In this document: one piece after another, positions 23,049 through 36,300 of the stretch | Layout: the number at the start of each line of letters is the position of its first letter | How positions within the stretch are numbered: the stretch's first letter is position 1 | Source: Phoronis australis | Lineage: Eukaryota > Phoronida > Phoronidae | Length of the DNA stretch: 64,000 bases | NCBI GenBank assembly: GCA_002633005.1 | Contig: NMRA01000143.1 | Span: 333,187 to 397,186 of the forward strand | Reading direction: 5' to 3' | Translations under genes and position numbers: made by a program | Notes under the pieces: model-generated | Seen by the model: only the letters and a program-made list of their open reading frames with translations | Databases searched by the model: none | Told to the model about the DNA's origin: nothing

Positions 23049-25524
23049 CCGCATACATGCAAACACATTTTTATTGTCTCTTTTTTCATGATCAGATTTA
23101 AAACCCCAAACTTTTGTAACTTGGACGAAACTGAATGGTACTTTAGTCCATCAGCCAAGGATAGTGCCTACCATGGTTACCAGAAATGGGTTTCCCAGTT
23201 TGCGATTAGCTAATTATTGTTCACAAAGCCACCTACTGCTCAACATAAGCGACAGTTAATCCACATAAAATTTACTTTTTACAGAAAATGTACAGCTTAA
23301 AACGTGGGAACTTTTTAATTGATTGTTTACAGTCATACATTAGTAAATTGCCAGGTGAAAGTGTTCGCGAAATATGTCATCCTTTAGCTCAGGGCCCTCT
23401 AACTAAAGTTATCGTGGACTTACCTATAACTAACAATCTTGTTTTAAATGTGTATGAACTGTCAACTGACATCAACAACGACAGGCAGAGATTTTCCATC
23501 TCTAAAGCACGTGGACAGCTCATTGGATGAAATACTTACAGCCCATGGTGATTCAGGATCTAATCTTCATCCAATGGCTGAGCGAAAGCGACAGTTAACA
23601 GGGCAGTCTTACAGTCACAGTGTTTACTATCACAATCTGTATGCCATCAACAAAGCTGGTCAGCCCTGCTCTGGCTGAGACAGAGATCACTGCTGGTCTT
23701 CCCCTACCTAAGGCAGGTCACGTGTCGATACAGTGGCTTCAGAAAGGCTGCAGACAATCAAAAAAGAAAACTTGCTGATAAACAATGATGGTCGAAGGAA
23801 AAGAACGTAAACAGTTACAACGGCAAAACACTGAGGTCGAAACTGGTGAGTACGGGGTCAGCCCAGCGCCGCCGAGTCACGAGCTGAACAATGTTTACAA
23901 AAACCACTTCAACAGCCTCGTGACATAAGAGCAATACCTACCTATGTACCTCAAGGATTGGTCTAGCTACGGTTGATAACACTCGTAATATACCTGAGTA
24001 TATACAGGAATCGTAGTCGACTAAAGTCCACAAGTCGTTGACCTTAGACAGCAGTCCACCGCTCCGGCAGCGTAACTGCTTACTTAACCAGGCGCTAGTA
24101 TTTTTCATCAACAAGGCGACCCCTTGCGACAAATCACAAGCAATAACTGAAGTGCACCGTGGCAGCCGGCCGAGTCGTCTCAAGCGCTCGAGTGGGCGGG
24201 TGTGGGCCGGCAACTGGCATGGGCGTAAGGTGTAAAATATACGTCAAATACCACTGTTGGATTTATCTTTGATGTCCCTGGTCACTGAGGACACTAACTA
24301 GGGGAGCAAATTTGACTTTCACGGGACTTCGTAAAAACTCGACGAGAAAACTTGTTATGCACCGATTTTCAGGATATTCGTAATTCTTTCAACTCAGTCG
24401 AAGGAAATGCCGCCTCCGATCTCCATGCAGGAACCCGGTCTCTGTCAAGGGATAATAGCTGGTTTCGTTACTTGGTAATTGTTGTCGGGAACCATGTGGG
24501 TATAGGGGCCCTGGAGATACAATTGTTGCTCATACTTTCATGCCTTTTTACAATATTCACCCCGGCTTTCTCCAGCTAACCCTTGGTCACTATTTTCCTG
24601 TTTTTTCAGTCTTCCTCTGATGAGTAATTTTGCTCTGATCACGGAGCGCACCCCAGCGATGGAATCAGCTGCCTCTCACGAAACCTTTATGTTATGGAAG
24701 GTCATAAAGTCACTGACGTGATTTTGGAATAAACTGTCACTCTTTCCAGTTTTTATTTTGTTTTAATGATACCACGCCCCGCAAGTAGATTATGTTTCCA
24801 ACGTCTGGGGTCAGTGAACTTGGCGGGAGCTAGTTTGCAGGTAGATAAATCGTGAATTACACATAAGGCCACCACTATGTTGATATTTGCACCCATGTTT
24901 TTATGGTCAATTATTTTAATAAAACTAGTCTGCAGGTTGTTACAAAAACAGCATATTTTATGCAAATAATGATCACCATTATTTAAAATTAGGTTTTTTC
25001 TCAGTCATAACTTTCTTATGGGGCACTACATATAAATCATCATGACAATTGCATCCATGTTTAGTGGTGATCAATGAACTTCAAAATAAAAACTAGATGA
25101 TTAAATCATAAATTTCTATAATTTATACTTTATGCACATAAATGTCGATATGATAAGGAAGTCATGATATTATTTACTTCCAGTGTCGCCCTTGCAATAG
25201 ATACAATTTACTACAGAGTATGCACGTGGTTCAAACTATTACAATTAATTTCAAGTTTCCACGCGTTACCGAATGGTAGTGTTCAACCTTTACTTCAATA
25301 GCAAGGCTGGAAACTAATCATTGCAACTCTCTATATTACAGATAGTATACTCTAAACTCAAGTCGCGGACCAGCAGACGCCAAACCCGTGGTATGTCCAT
25401 AAGTTTGCATCCTTGCTCCACACACGCGATACCGTTTATTCTGTCTGTTTTATGTGAAAACGATAACTTAACATCTCAAGAACTCATACAATCTAATAGC
25501 AATAATAACAGTGTTCAATGTAAT

Positions 25525-25674
25525 ACACTATATGCCCCTAACATGAATTTTTACACACTATATGCCCCTAACATGAATTTTTACACACTATATGCCCCTA
25601 ACATGAATTTTTACACACTATATGCCCCTAACATGAATTTTTACACACTATATGCCCCTAACATGAATTTTTAC
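25525..25674. repeat. Perfect 5 x 30 bp tandem repeat
   Basis: Five identical copies of a 30-base unit beginning ACACTATATGCCCCTAACAT. The unit length keeps frame, so an open frame reads a ten-residue repeat (TLYAPNMNFY) five times, but it lacks other gene signs. Confidence 0.97.
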
Positions 25675-25849
25675 AGAACATTGTGATTTTTTTAACTTTT
25701 CCATTCTAATAGCATCAATATCATACTACATAACAGAGCGTTTGCTCAATATTGCGATTTCCCCTTTCAACTGTTTTAGCTATTTTACAGTGCTTTTAAT
25801 TTTCTTGCGTTTTGTTTTCTTTACTGTGTCCACATCTATATCTAAAAGG

Positions 25850-26150
25850 TGATATAGGACCCAAGAAAAGTGTCGAAATTTGGCTAACGGAACATCATAT
25901 CTCAGAGATGCCTGATCGGACTCATATGAAACTATCAAACTGTGCTTTTTACACAATTATTCAATATCATATTTTCGAATTATTTTTAAAATGTTCCACC
26001 TTTGCATGAAAGTCGATCAAAAATTAGAACTCTTATGATTTTTATGAAAAATTTCTAAATTTTCATTAAAGGAAAACGGACTGATGATTTGGAAAACTGT
26101 GACTGTGTTTTTGAGATTTCATTTTGAACATTTATATCAAATGAAATTTA
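25850..26150. repeat. Dispersed repeat family E, copy 1
   Basis: Collinear with 32110-32400: AAATTTGGCTAAC, GAAACT-TCA-ACT, TTTTTAAAATGTTCCAC, TTGCA, and TTTTGAGATTTC appear in the same order with diverged sequence between. No coding content recognised. Confidence 0.6.
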
Positions 26151-27867
26151 AACAATAAACGTTATTGACACCGTCATTTTGCTATCAATGTCCCCTTCTT
26201 GTTGTTAAATTCAACCAAAAATACATGATTAATGTCAGATTCTCTCGAATTAACTGACTTTTTTAGATTCAGAAAATACTTACTTTTAGTTAATATCTAT
26301 AGTTTAGTAGACATTTCGCTAAATAGACAGACATGTCGATAAGCGAACAACGTAACACTAGATTGCTTGTGTTTGCATATGGGTAATAGAAATAGAAATG
26401 TTTATTGTATGAAGGCCTTGACCTCACAATTCTGTTTACATTGCAACCTTATAATGAATTTTTTTAGCTCTTACCACTATACAGCGTCATTTTTTTTAGT
26501 TCACAAAAATCGTGGCTTTGAAATAACTACACTGGTATCATCTGTCATATTCGTCAGCAAATTTCTGCGCACACCACCAAGGACCACCCTCATTCGATTC
26601 TATTTCCGTGTGACGTTATCATGTACTTTTCTACATATAGTATGCATAGCTTTTGCAACGTATTTTGCGGGTTTTCCTCCCGTATTATTCCGAGACTATG
26701 TGGGTAGGCACTGATCTTTATCGCATCTCTCGTTCAATGTATTCAAGATACGACTTAAGGTCAAAATCACATCCTAAACACGTAACGCGCCTATCGTGCA
26801 TGCGGGGTACGTGTTAGTTCACCTAGTTAGGGTGCTGTTTAATATGTAGTTTGTAGTATAGCCACCAGGTGTCCCATCTTCTTGTTGTGTGTCTTGTGTG
26901 CCCCTATATTTCATGGGTGTGGTGCACACCAGCTGCATTATACTTTTCTGACATTCGTATGAGACGGATGTTAGGTTTTGGCAGCCACAGGGCTTCAAAT
27001 TCGAGTCCCCCCCCCCCCGGGTGCCCGCATGCAATATTTAACGAAACAGATTAGTTTGCGAGCGCACACGCGTTAGCCCTTACTGCCTGCAACAACAAGG
27101 ACACAGAGTAAAGGCTGTGTAGTAAAAACTTTTCAACTCCACCCTTGCAAACCGTGTCCTTTTGAAACATGGACATGTAATGAAATGAACTTTCCCAAAA
27201 CTGAACTGAAATTCCGACATTAAAATGCGCATTCCCCCTTACTGGTTAAATCGTATATTCGGCGCGTAATGCGCGGAACGTGTGCAGATCTAAAAGTGAC
27301 CTTTTAATGGGAGATCTGTTGAAACTTACGTACCCATTAAGTTTCTAGTGACTGTCTCCAGCCGATAGGTCACCCCAATGAACATTTCGCGAATAAGCCT
27401 ATTGCGTTCATGTTACAGGAGGTGAAAACTACTCCATGAGTACGCCTCTATTCTGGCTACTATCCCCTAAACCTCAATCTATGCAAGGAAACACTAAACC
27501 CGCGGTACAAAGTTCGAATCCACGCCTATTCCACTCAGGTTCCGAAAATGTACCATAACCGGTGATATCCGTGTTTTCATATCTGGTATAATTTTTCTTG
27601 TCAAGTTCCCTCGCATCTTACTATTTAGTAACTGTAAGCAATTTACTGAACACATTTTATTTTTGCGACCTTCACTAGTAGTTTTAACTTCAATACTTTC
27701 TTAAAAAACAAAAAGTGTGCTGTGCCTCAAAAGTTCTAAGTCTACCATCAAGTTAATTTTTTGTAATTTCTACAGATTTTGATGCCTTTTTCTTTCATTT
27801 TGCTTTCTTCTTTACTCCGAACTTTGTACAAGATATTATCGTATTGAATTTAATTGATACAGAATAA

Positions 27868-28776
27868 TCAGAGAAGTTAGATTGTCAGAGAACGAAGGAA
27901 GGTATGCCCGAGCAGTTCAGATGGGTCAGCAGGGGGCGTGAACGAAGTGGGACAAAGTCTTGCACAGGGAAATAAAGTGGGCGGATTTGTGGAAGATGTC
28001 GCCTTTGAAATCAAAGTTTCTCATCAGATCTGTTTATGATGTACTGCCTACTCCCAGCAACCTTGCTATTTGGGGTCTTACTGACAACCCGAGCTGTATT
28101 CAGTGTGGACGCAGATGTTCTTTAAAACACATTCTGTCATCTTGCAGCGCGTCTTTGGCATCAAGAAAGTACACCTACCGACACAACCATGCAGGTAATG
28201 AAAGTTTTCGCAAGGGTGTTGGTCGACGAAGTCAAGAGTAAACCAAAGCCGAGAAGCCACCGGGTCGAATTTATCAGTTTCAGAAGAAGTGGCGATGAGG
28301 CAAGTAAGGGGAAGACACCAGCGCAAAAAGGCATCCTTCACACAGCCAACGATTGGAAATTGTGGGCTGATCTTGCCGGTCACCAGTCATCCTTCCCGCA
28401 GCACATTGTCCAGACTACCCAGCGTCCTGACTTGGTTCTTTATTCGGACAGTTCCCACCAGATCATCCTGATCGAGCTCACTATTCCGTGGGAGAGTAGG
28501 GTAGAAGAGGCTCATGAGCGGAAGAACCTGAAATATACTGATCTGAGGAGTGACTGCCACGTTAACGGCTGGAGGTGTTGGAGTTTTTCTGTGGAGGTTG
28601 GTTGCCGTGGTTTTCCGGCCAGCTCGGTTACTGCTATGACAAGGTCTCTGGGCGTCTACGCGATGTGGCCACCGAAGCTGAACAGGCATCTTGTTGGATT
28701 TGGACGAAGCACCAACAGCAATACCCTCAACAACCGTCAGGCAGAGCCTGATCAACTCTGTTGTCTCGCCTACTAG
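27868..28776 (+). pseudogene. Decayed 3' end of a non-LTR retrotransposon (CCHC linker plus RLE)
   Basis: A first frame from about 27868 reads RYARAVQMGQQGA, meets a TGA where a tryptophan codon is expected by my memory of the family, then continues through WADLW and FLIRSVYDVLPTPSNL to CIQCGRRCSLKHILSSC. This is a C-X2-C-X7-H-X4-C zinc motif as in the linker of R2-type elements. Near 28185-28200 the frame shifts and a 195-codon stretch follows with RPDLVLYSD...ILIELTIPWE, AHERKNLKY and VEVGCRGF. The PD and E residues fit a PD-(D/E)XK restriction-like endonuclease. The upstream reverse transcriptase is absent, so this is a 5'-truncated, inactive insertion; clade not assigned. Confidence 0.75.
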
Positions 28777-28781
28777 AGATG

Positions 28782-29029
28782 GGGCCCGTTCCAACAAAAC
28801 TGACTTAGCTAAGACAAATCTTAAATTTTAGTAAATTTTAAGATAAAACTTAAATTTGTCTCGAGACTGTTTTAAGCAAGAGATCCTAAGTTTGAATTAA
28901 GTTTTTGATAAAAGTTCAATCTTAATTTTAACTATCTGACCAAATGTGGAAGTTTCAAAGTTTGGAAGTTAAGAAAAATCTTAAACTTAAGTCAAAAATG
29001 AACTAAAGTCAGTTTCTTGGAATGGGCCC
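28782..29029. mobile_element. 248-bp palindromic MITE with ATG target duplication
   Basis: Terminal inverted repeats GGGCCCGTTCCAACAAAACT (left) and AGTTTCTTGGAATGGGCCC (right, inverse GGGCCCATTCCAAGAAACT). The interior is AT-rich and self-complementary (CTTAAATTT / TTAAACTTAAG blocks). It is flanked by ATG at 28779-28781 and 29030-29032, a probable 3-bp target duplication as in Harbinger-type elements. It sits in or beside the retrotransposon 3' flank, so it may be a nested, later insertion. Confidence 0.8.
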
Positions 29030-29032
29030 ATG

Positions 29033-30350
29033 GTCTTGATTTAGGGACTAAACCATTAAGGACAGTAGGAGACCAACTGAAGATGACGGTTGAGCACAGT
29101 TCCATCAAGTGTTTGAAGTAAGTTCAATGAAATAATTTAAATTGTCTTGGTGGACTGAATTTTTAGCGGTTTTATATCTTCCACGGCCCAACTAGAACCA
29201 CAAGGGCTTTTCATGTTATGATTCCCATTATTGTTTTTCTTCCCTTCTTTCTATACCCGGGAACTGACTGCAGTCGCGGGCGCCGGGGGTAAGGAACTGG
29301 TCCCCCCAAGAAGTGTGCAATCATTCATACGTACAGGGTGTGGGTAAAGTTGAAAACACGTCAGCGTCCACTATTCGAGTTACAATGACCATTTTCTATT
29401 TTCAATAACACAATATTTAAACATTTTCAGTTTCTTTGTTTTACTCAAGTGTTTCACATGTAGACGCTGGCACCTTAATAGGTAGATATACACGAACAGT
29501 AAACTCGAATTTTTTAGAACTATAACTGTAACTGTCGTGTTTTATTTTTCATTTACTTATTTCATTAACATAAGTATACAGACATTACCGCCCATAAATG
29601 GAAAAATATTACCTGGGCAACAGGTATCGGTCAACAAATTACTGCAACCGTATGTACAAGTATATAGAAATATAATTACACACACACGTAATAAGTCATA
29701 AGACTTCTATGAGGTAGAACAGTTGGAAGGCATGACGTCAATAACAAGTTACACTGGAGTGATAGTCCGGTCGGTGAGTGATGATAAAGTTACAAACTAC
29801 TTAACTACGCAACAAAGTTTGGCATAGAGAGAGGTAAGTCCTGAGAACCAAATGCTTGTGTGCCGCGTTTTAGATTTGCGTTATGTGGTTACGTAGCGTC
29901 ACAGAGCCCAACTGAGCTTAACTTGTGGCGTTCATTAATGACATGTTCTCGAACATTACATCCAGGCATTTTACAGTTCACGCGATAAAAGAATTTGAAA
30001 AGATTTGTAATTAATTGTATGCGCGCCACTTAAACGCAGATCTCTAGTGTTTGCACTGTCACGGTACCCTGTAACATCTGTGAGGGTGACACCTGGCGGT
30101 GGGAACTATTTCATCATTTGATGTCGTGATCTGAGCGCTACAACTTGTAAAATCTGACAGCTTTGTGCATCACCACATTCCGTGGTTCCAAGAAATCGGA
30201 TCGTTTGCATACTCATCTATCTAACACGGTAATCTTACATCGAAATCACAGCAATCTATTCGGCTGAAAAAAAATCTTTTTCTGTAAGTTACAAGTAGAG
30301 ACTAGTAATTTCTGCCTCTTGCTGTCGAACACTAAAATAAATGATCATGT
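29033..30350. other. Intergenic / 3' flank of the MFSD4-like gene
   Basis: No reading frame of interest. AATAAA on the minus strand at 29541-29546 could be the poly(A) signal of the gene at 30351-36970, implying a 3' UTR of about 800 bases; closer variants may be used instead. Confidence 0.4.
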
Positions 30351-33300
30351 TCAAACACTTGTTTCTTTCAATAGTTTTTCTTCAATCGTTGCTTTGTCAG
30401 CATCTTCTGTCGTCTGCGTTTCGTTTCCCTCCTTGTCACGTGCTAATTCTCGCCGTGAAGCGGTGGCGTACGCTTGAAGGGCAGTCAATGCAGTCGCCCC
30501 AACCAGCGAACATACAAAACAATAGACCATGATGGAATCAGAACTTACTCTTTGAAAAAGGTAACCGACGTACCAATCCAAACCAAAATCTACGAGACTT
30601 GGAACGAAACTAAGCCAAGCGAAAAATGTAGCGGTTGGAATGACGTATACGGCAGCCCACGAGTAACCAGCAGGCCAGAGGGCACCCGCCAGAAACTTAT
30701 ATGCGCATATAGTTATCCAGAACTGTAAACGAGTTTGCACAACGAAAGCAAAGACGACACAGCAGGCGACGGTACCAATTGCCTCTGCGAAAATCATAAT
30801 TTGGATGGGACAAAAAGCCGCTACGAAAACAGATACAACTCGGCTCCCCAACACAAAAGCACTGGACGTCGACGCCAAAGCAACTGCCTCGGACTTTTGA
30901 AAGGCCAAAGGACCCTCCACGGCATATGCAAAGTAGAACAGTCCTATTGTCCCAATGTGGCCTCGTAAGGCAATGTAATACACAGAAAGACCGACGAGCA
31001 CAATTGTTCCAAATATGAGGTCTCCCCTTGCCCAAGACTTTGGTGACATGTCTGAGCAGATTTTCTTGAACAACGTCTTCCTTGATGGTTTTTTGTTGTT
31101 CTCGTTTTCGTTGTCATCGACCTCTGGTGGTCCCTTTGTGAACTGAAATATTACAAAACAAAATCCACAAACAGCTAACACTGACGACGCTATGGCGTAA
31201 GGAATTTCAATCTGCGACTCTAAGTTTAAATGAGACAGTTCTCCATGAGGCGGCTTCGAATGTGTGTCGTTAGTGTATTCAATCAGGGCTGTGAAATTTG
31301 CTTCTGTTGTGGCATTGCTTTCGATTCGGTTGGGAGACAAAAACGGCTCAGCAATCAATGGCGCTATTAACCCCCCGATAGTGTATCCCATCAACGCCAA
31401 GTGAAGCGGTACGGCCGAGTTCCCCTTCCACATCTTCGTCATTTCAGAAACGAGAACTGAAATCCAACAAACGCAACAATAAAAATAAATATTACATGCT
31501 CAATATGGATAAAATTACGCATGCAGTGTATGACTTCGTCGTGTATATGCGCGTATTTAGGCCTGTGTCAAAAATAGTGCGTTCTTCCAAAATATTGTTT
31601 TTCAAGTATTTCTCAAATCCACGCATGCGGCTGAGCTTCACTGATAGGTGCAGCCGGGAATCAATCAAGCACATGTATGGCTTATAAGAACTCTTTTTGT
31701 TTATTTTGTATCCAGTTTAAGGAGACAATAAAGCCGTGACTTGTGACAGAAACAAAGTAAAAAAATTTGAATTAGGTCAGTTACCTTTAAAATTTCGGCC
31801 TCTCTACTCAGATTAGAAAGAGTTTCTAGACTTCAGAAGTGATATTTCGTTATTGCATTACTAAACATGGGCGGCGCATAGGGGGCTGGGGAGCCATAGT
31901 CCCCTCCCCATTTATTCCAGTGCTGCGCCGCCCATGCTAAATCAAGCCTCGTCATGGCGGGGTGGTTGTAGTCGCCGAAACAGTACTTCACCTTCGGAGC
32001 AACTCACACACGTCGGCCGAAACAGTACATAACCTTCAGGAGAACTCACACACGTCGGCGTTGCTTTGGTATAGCAAAATTAAGTACACAAGACACCAGA
32101 GGAGAGTTATGTAGAATCCTCGAATATTGTCCAAATTTGGCTAACATCGGAGCATTATATTTAATAAATTCGTAAGAAACTTTCAGACTTCGGCACTTTT
32201 TAAACACTGATATCCAAAATTGCGTTTTTAAAATGTTCCACTTTTGCACGCGGTGGTATAAAACATTACTTTTACGATTTTAAGAAAAACATCAACAGTT
32301 GCATAAGCCAGAGTAGAAATGATAGTTTAGAAAACCGTAACGACATTTTGAGATTTCGTCTTGAATTATTATACCAAACCAAGTGTTATTGAAATAATTT
32401 TAGGATGGATGCACTTTTATAATACATGTTAATAAGAACACATAGGTCACGTGACTCATATTTCCAAATTCACATTTCATTTTCCATTCTAAAGCACCAG
32501 GTTGCCGATGGCGAGTGACGAACTGTGACAATTGCTGCCACGGAAACCTGGCTATTACTCTGCAAAAGGAGATTCCAAATATTTAATTTCAGGTTGGCAA
32601 TCCGTAATAACTGAAAGTTCGTTATTCTTTGAAGCAACCTGATGTTCGGGGCAATGATATGCCGTGACAAGCAAGAACGAGATGTCAGTTTGAAGTCCTG
32701 AAATCACTTCTAATTTGACCAAGGAATGTGATTCATAACGGTATGTGATTTAAAACAAAGGCTGATTCTTATGAAGCAAGGGTTGTTCACAGCTACGTTA
32801 ACTAAAATGAGAGAAAACACTTTCATATTATGTATCAACCAAAATATGCAAACATAATTCGGTCGCTATCTGAATGATTTGGGAGTCAAAGGTGCATTTA
32901 ATGAATAAAATGGCACCCGTAACACCCGTCACAATAACAAACTATGTATCGCGAACTAGAGAGCTATTACCTGGAGACAAGGAACTTGAGCCTAAAACTA
33001 TGACAACATTTACAACCGCGAAGACAGGCAGAGATCGTGTCCATGGCAACGAGAAGATGAACGCCGACGCTATGACAGCGGTGATTCCTATCAACAAGTC
33101 TGTTCTATAAAAATATTGCACATGTACCAATATAGAGCAATGTTAAACATCGTTTTATGTTATCTTTTATATTTAAAATGATTACTGTACATGCAAGTAT
33201 AAGTCGAGGAAAATAGTATATCCTGAACATAAGTCCATTTCACCATAGGTCTTCGGCTGTTTCACTGAATAATGAGGCGGCGTGGAGCATTTTGAGTGAT

Positions 33301-36300
33301 TGCGAAAGTATTAGCCTAGGTGGACTATTTGTGCATACTTTTATCTGCAAAGCTTTTTATATTGCGCTTTTAGGCGAATGATTGTATTTTGACACGCCAC
33401 TCTTTCAAAATGTTACAAAATCCAACCATTTTTTGTCTAAGGATCATCAAGTACAAGACTCATGCGAAACTTTTATTGGCTCGCCGCAACCGAAGCTCCA
33501 TGGGTGCATTTACAAAGTAATTTTACAATAATGCATTTCTAACATTAATTTTCATGGTGAAATAATGGTTATAAATACTGAATTCACACGCCTAATCAAC
33601 AAATGGCGTAACATCACATGGGCGGCGTACCATAGGGGGATGGGGGGGGGGGGGGGCNGGGGGGGGGGGCTATAGCACTCCACTTATTTCAGTGCTGCGC
33701 CGCCAATGCAATGTTCAAGGCCGTTTTAATATCTTACGCTAGGTAAACCACAATTAGCAGTAGCGGCTGGCTGATCAGAAATTTTCACCGATCCTTACAT
33801 AATAAATTCACGAGTGAAAAGGTTCCATAGCTGCGCCTGTTAAGTTCAGTTTCGATCCCCTACTGTCCCAACTCCTGACCAGCTCATGTGCAAATTCCGA
33901 AACGGCCCTTAAAGTTATCTCAAACCTTATTAAGTTGCCTTCGTTCTAACTACTATTTCGCAAAACCAGTTCCCGGTGTGGCAATTTGGTGTTTGCTAGT
34001 GGAAAGGAATTGAAAGGCGAGGACATGGACTCCCACCCCCCGAAATAGCCCAAACAGAATTTGCACATTGCCATCCAAATTTAGAATTGCTACCTCCCAA
34101 AAATGTTCTTTTCTCATTAATACTACGTTTTTCTCATGAGCTGACTTCTTTCCTCACGAGTTAAGGGATTTTTGAAGAAATATATAAAACTTGTTTGTCA
34201 AAAGTAAAATCCAAATGATAATGAATAAGCAAATGTAACCAATAGAAAGGAACATTTAAAATGAAAACGAGAAATTGTGTATCCTAGCTGTAAATGAGCA
34301 GCAGAAGAAGCAGTGCAGACGTTTTTCTTTCGTACTTTAAATCATTTTCAGACCGTTATAGAATAACATTTTGGTAGCAGACGACAGTTTCAATCGAATC
34401 ATATCTGACAATCAACAACTAAAGACGTGATTCTTACTTGTGTTTATACCGGTCACAAAGATACGCCAAAAGAAACCCTCCAACAGTGGCAAGGGATCCG
34501 AACGAAAGCGCACGTGCAATAGTCTCGTAATCTGCGCCAACTCTGGGGAGAAGGTCAGGCAATGCAATGCCCAGTAGACGGCGCGGCAGGGCCTGCAAGA
34601 GAAAGAAAATGGCAGACATCGAAGCGTTGAACAGGATTGTTGATTGAGAATCTGCGGAATTGGGCTAGCTTGCCAACAAAAGCTCAAAATCTACAGAGAC
34701 ATGATGTTCTAGCGCTTGAAAGTCTGATGTCAGGAATTATTTTACATACTGTTTTCACATGAGCGGCACAGCACTGAAAAAAGTTAGGGGCTATGCCTAT
34801 AGCCCGCCCCCCCCNCCCCCCCCCCCCCAGCCCGGCCCCCTGTGGTGCATCGCCCAGTAGACCATGGGCAGTGTAGCCCCCTATGGTGAGCCGCCCATGT
34901 CTTAACATTTAGCAGTGGCTTAAGTTGTGCTAATAAAGATCACTGACGACATAAAAACCGGTGCACAAAACGTGCCGAGAGTGGCAGTTAACAGATAAAA
35001 TCCCACGAGACATTATTCCGCGTATCGACCTGGTCGGGTTTACCTCAGTTTGACATGTGGGGAGAATGGCTCTACCAGAGATAAATTAGATAATAGCTTA
35101 TTGGACTCTACCACGCTTCGGCTCACCCGGCCAAGATCTGCCTCACTAACAACATAAAATTGACAACATTTCGCGAGTTCGCTAAAAATCTCGTTTTAAA
35201 TCGAAATTAAAATGACCTGATACTGAGGTAACAAGTCAGCACTGAATGTCATTAACTGGTGTTATGAGAATGTGTTAGGTGAATGCAAACACTAACATTA
35301 AAATAATTTACTTGCAAGAATATTCCCAAATGGAGAGTTAATTGGAGATTAGGTGGTGAATCGTCAACCACGACTACACATTTGAGCAGCTTGAAATTTT
35401 TGCAGTTACGTAAAACATGATTACACGTGGATATTATTTATAAAATAAACATTTCAAGTGTACGGTATCTTTCTACATATTGAATTTTGTATTGCAAAGG
35501 CTCTCCCTAAACTTCAGATTGTAGTAGAGGAGTGAGTCACCGACGCATCACTGACGTGACCGGGCACAAGAGAATCGTTTCAGTTACTGAGAGAATTTAA
35601 TGGAAGCAGAAAGATGAAGCCCAATTGCCGGCCGGTCTCATCGCAAATGGGCCCTCTACATAACGTTTGATGCTTGCTATAAGATGATGTCTTGTTTCTT
35701 TTTCGTCCGAAAATTTGGCCCACGTCATGTTAATTGTGCTAACGCGGTGTGGAGATAACGCTGATCAGATATCGACAATAAGATAGTCACGGTGTTAATT
35801 GACTTACGAAGAAAACGGAGTGAGTGGTAAATAAAAGTTTAACGACATCTAGCATTTAGGCAGACAACCAACCCGGATGCCGATGCAATATTCTTCAAAT
35901 TTCGTAATCTTTTACATTGCTACCTATTGAAAGAGTAGCTTATTGAATTGTGCAACGAAGTTGGTTTACTTTCACCAAACCTCTAGTCTATTTACATTGG
36001 CATGACGTTTCGGCCGGTCATTTCTCAGGCCCCCTTCAGTTTGAACTGGAAACTGTGACAACACAAGTTTTATAGCTTCAAAATAAGCAAGAATAAGATC
36101 ACGTTTTCAGAGCGTAGATCGAAGACCCAGATTGCATTTTCAAAACACTATACCCGATAAAAAATTTCCTGGTCTAGACCCTAGTAGGATATTCACTGGT
36201 AGGTGAAAATTGCTCACTAAACTTTTTTTTTCTTTTATATGCTTTGCTGTGTCTTCTTGACTCGATCCCTCCTGCCCGGTCCCTAACCTGCAGCTATGAT

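Larger units (their letters stand above)
20021..27867. other. Intergenic DNA between MFSD12 and the retrotransposon relic
   Basis: No gene is supported here. Contents: a 28-bp direct repeat (CTTAATTAAGGAACAGTT, near 21275 and 21302), a long inverted repeat (21682-21886), a dispersed repeat (22944-23048), two out-of-frame open stretches at 23288-23678, a GC-richer stretch at 23870-24240 without a convincing reading frame, a 30-bp tandem array (25525-25674), a further dispersed repeat (about 25850-26150), and a C-run at 27007-27019. MFSD12 upstream exons and promoter should lie in the first few kb. Confidence 0.6.

Noticed and set aside
26367-26714. 115-codon plus-strand frame with hydrophobic segments
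   Set aside because: AT-rich, no homology, no splice or poly(A) context; hydrophobicity follows from T-rich codons.
27505-27530. B-box-like AAGTTCGAATCC, suggesting a tRNA gene
   Set aside because: No matching A box at the right spacing and no acceptor stem; also a similar TTCGAGTCC at 27000 with no A box.
28387-28797. 136-codon minus-strand frame
   Set aside because: Shadow of the retrotransposon endonuclease frame on the plus strand.
30697-31035. 112-codon minus-strand frame
   Set aside because: Alternative frame within the large last exon of the MFSD4-like gene.
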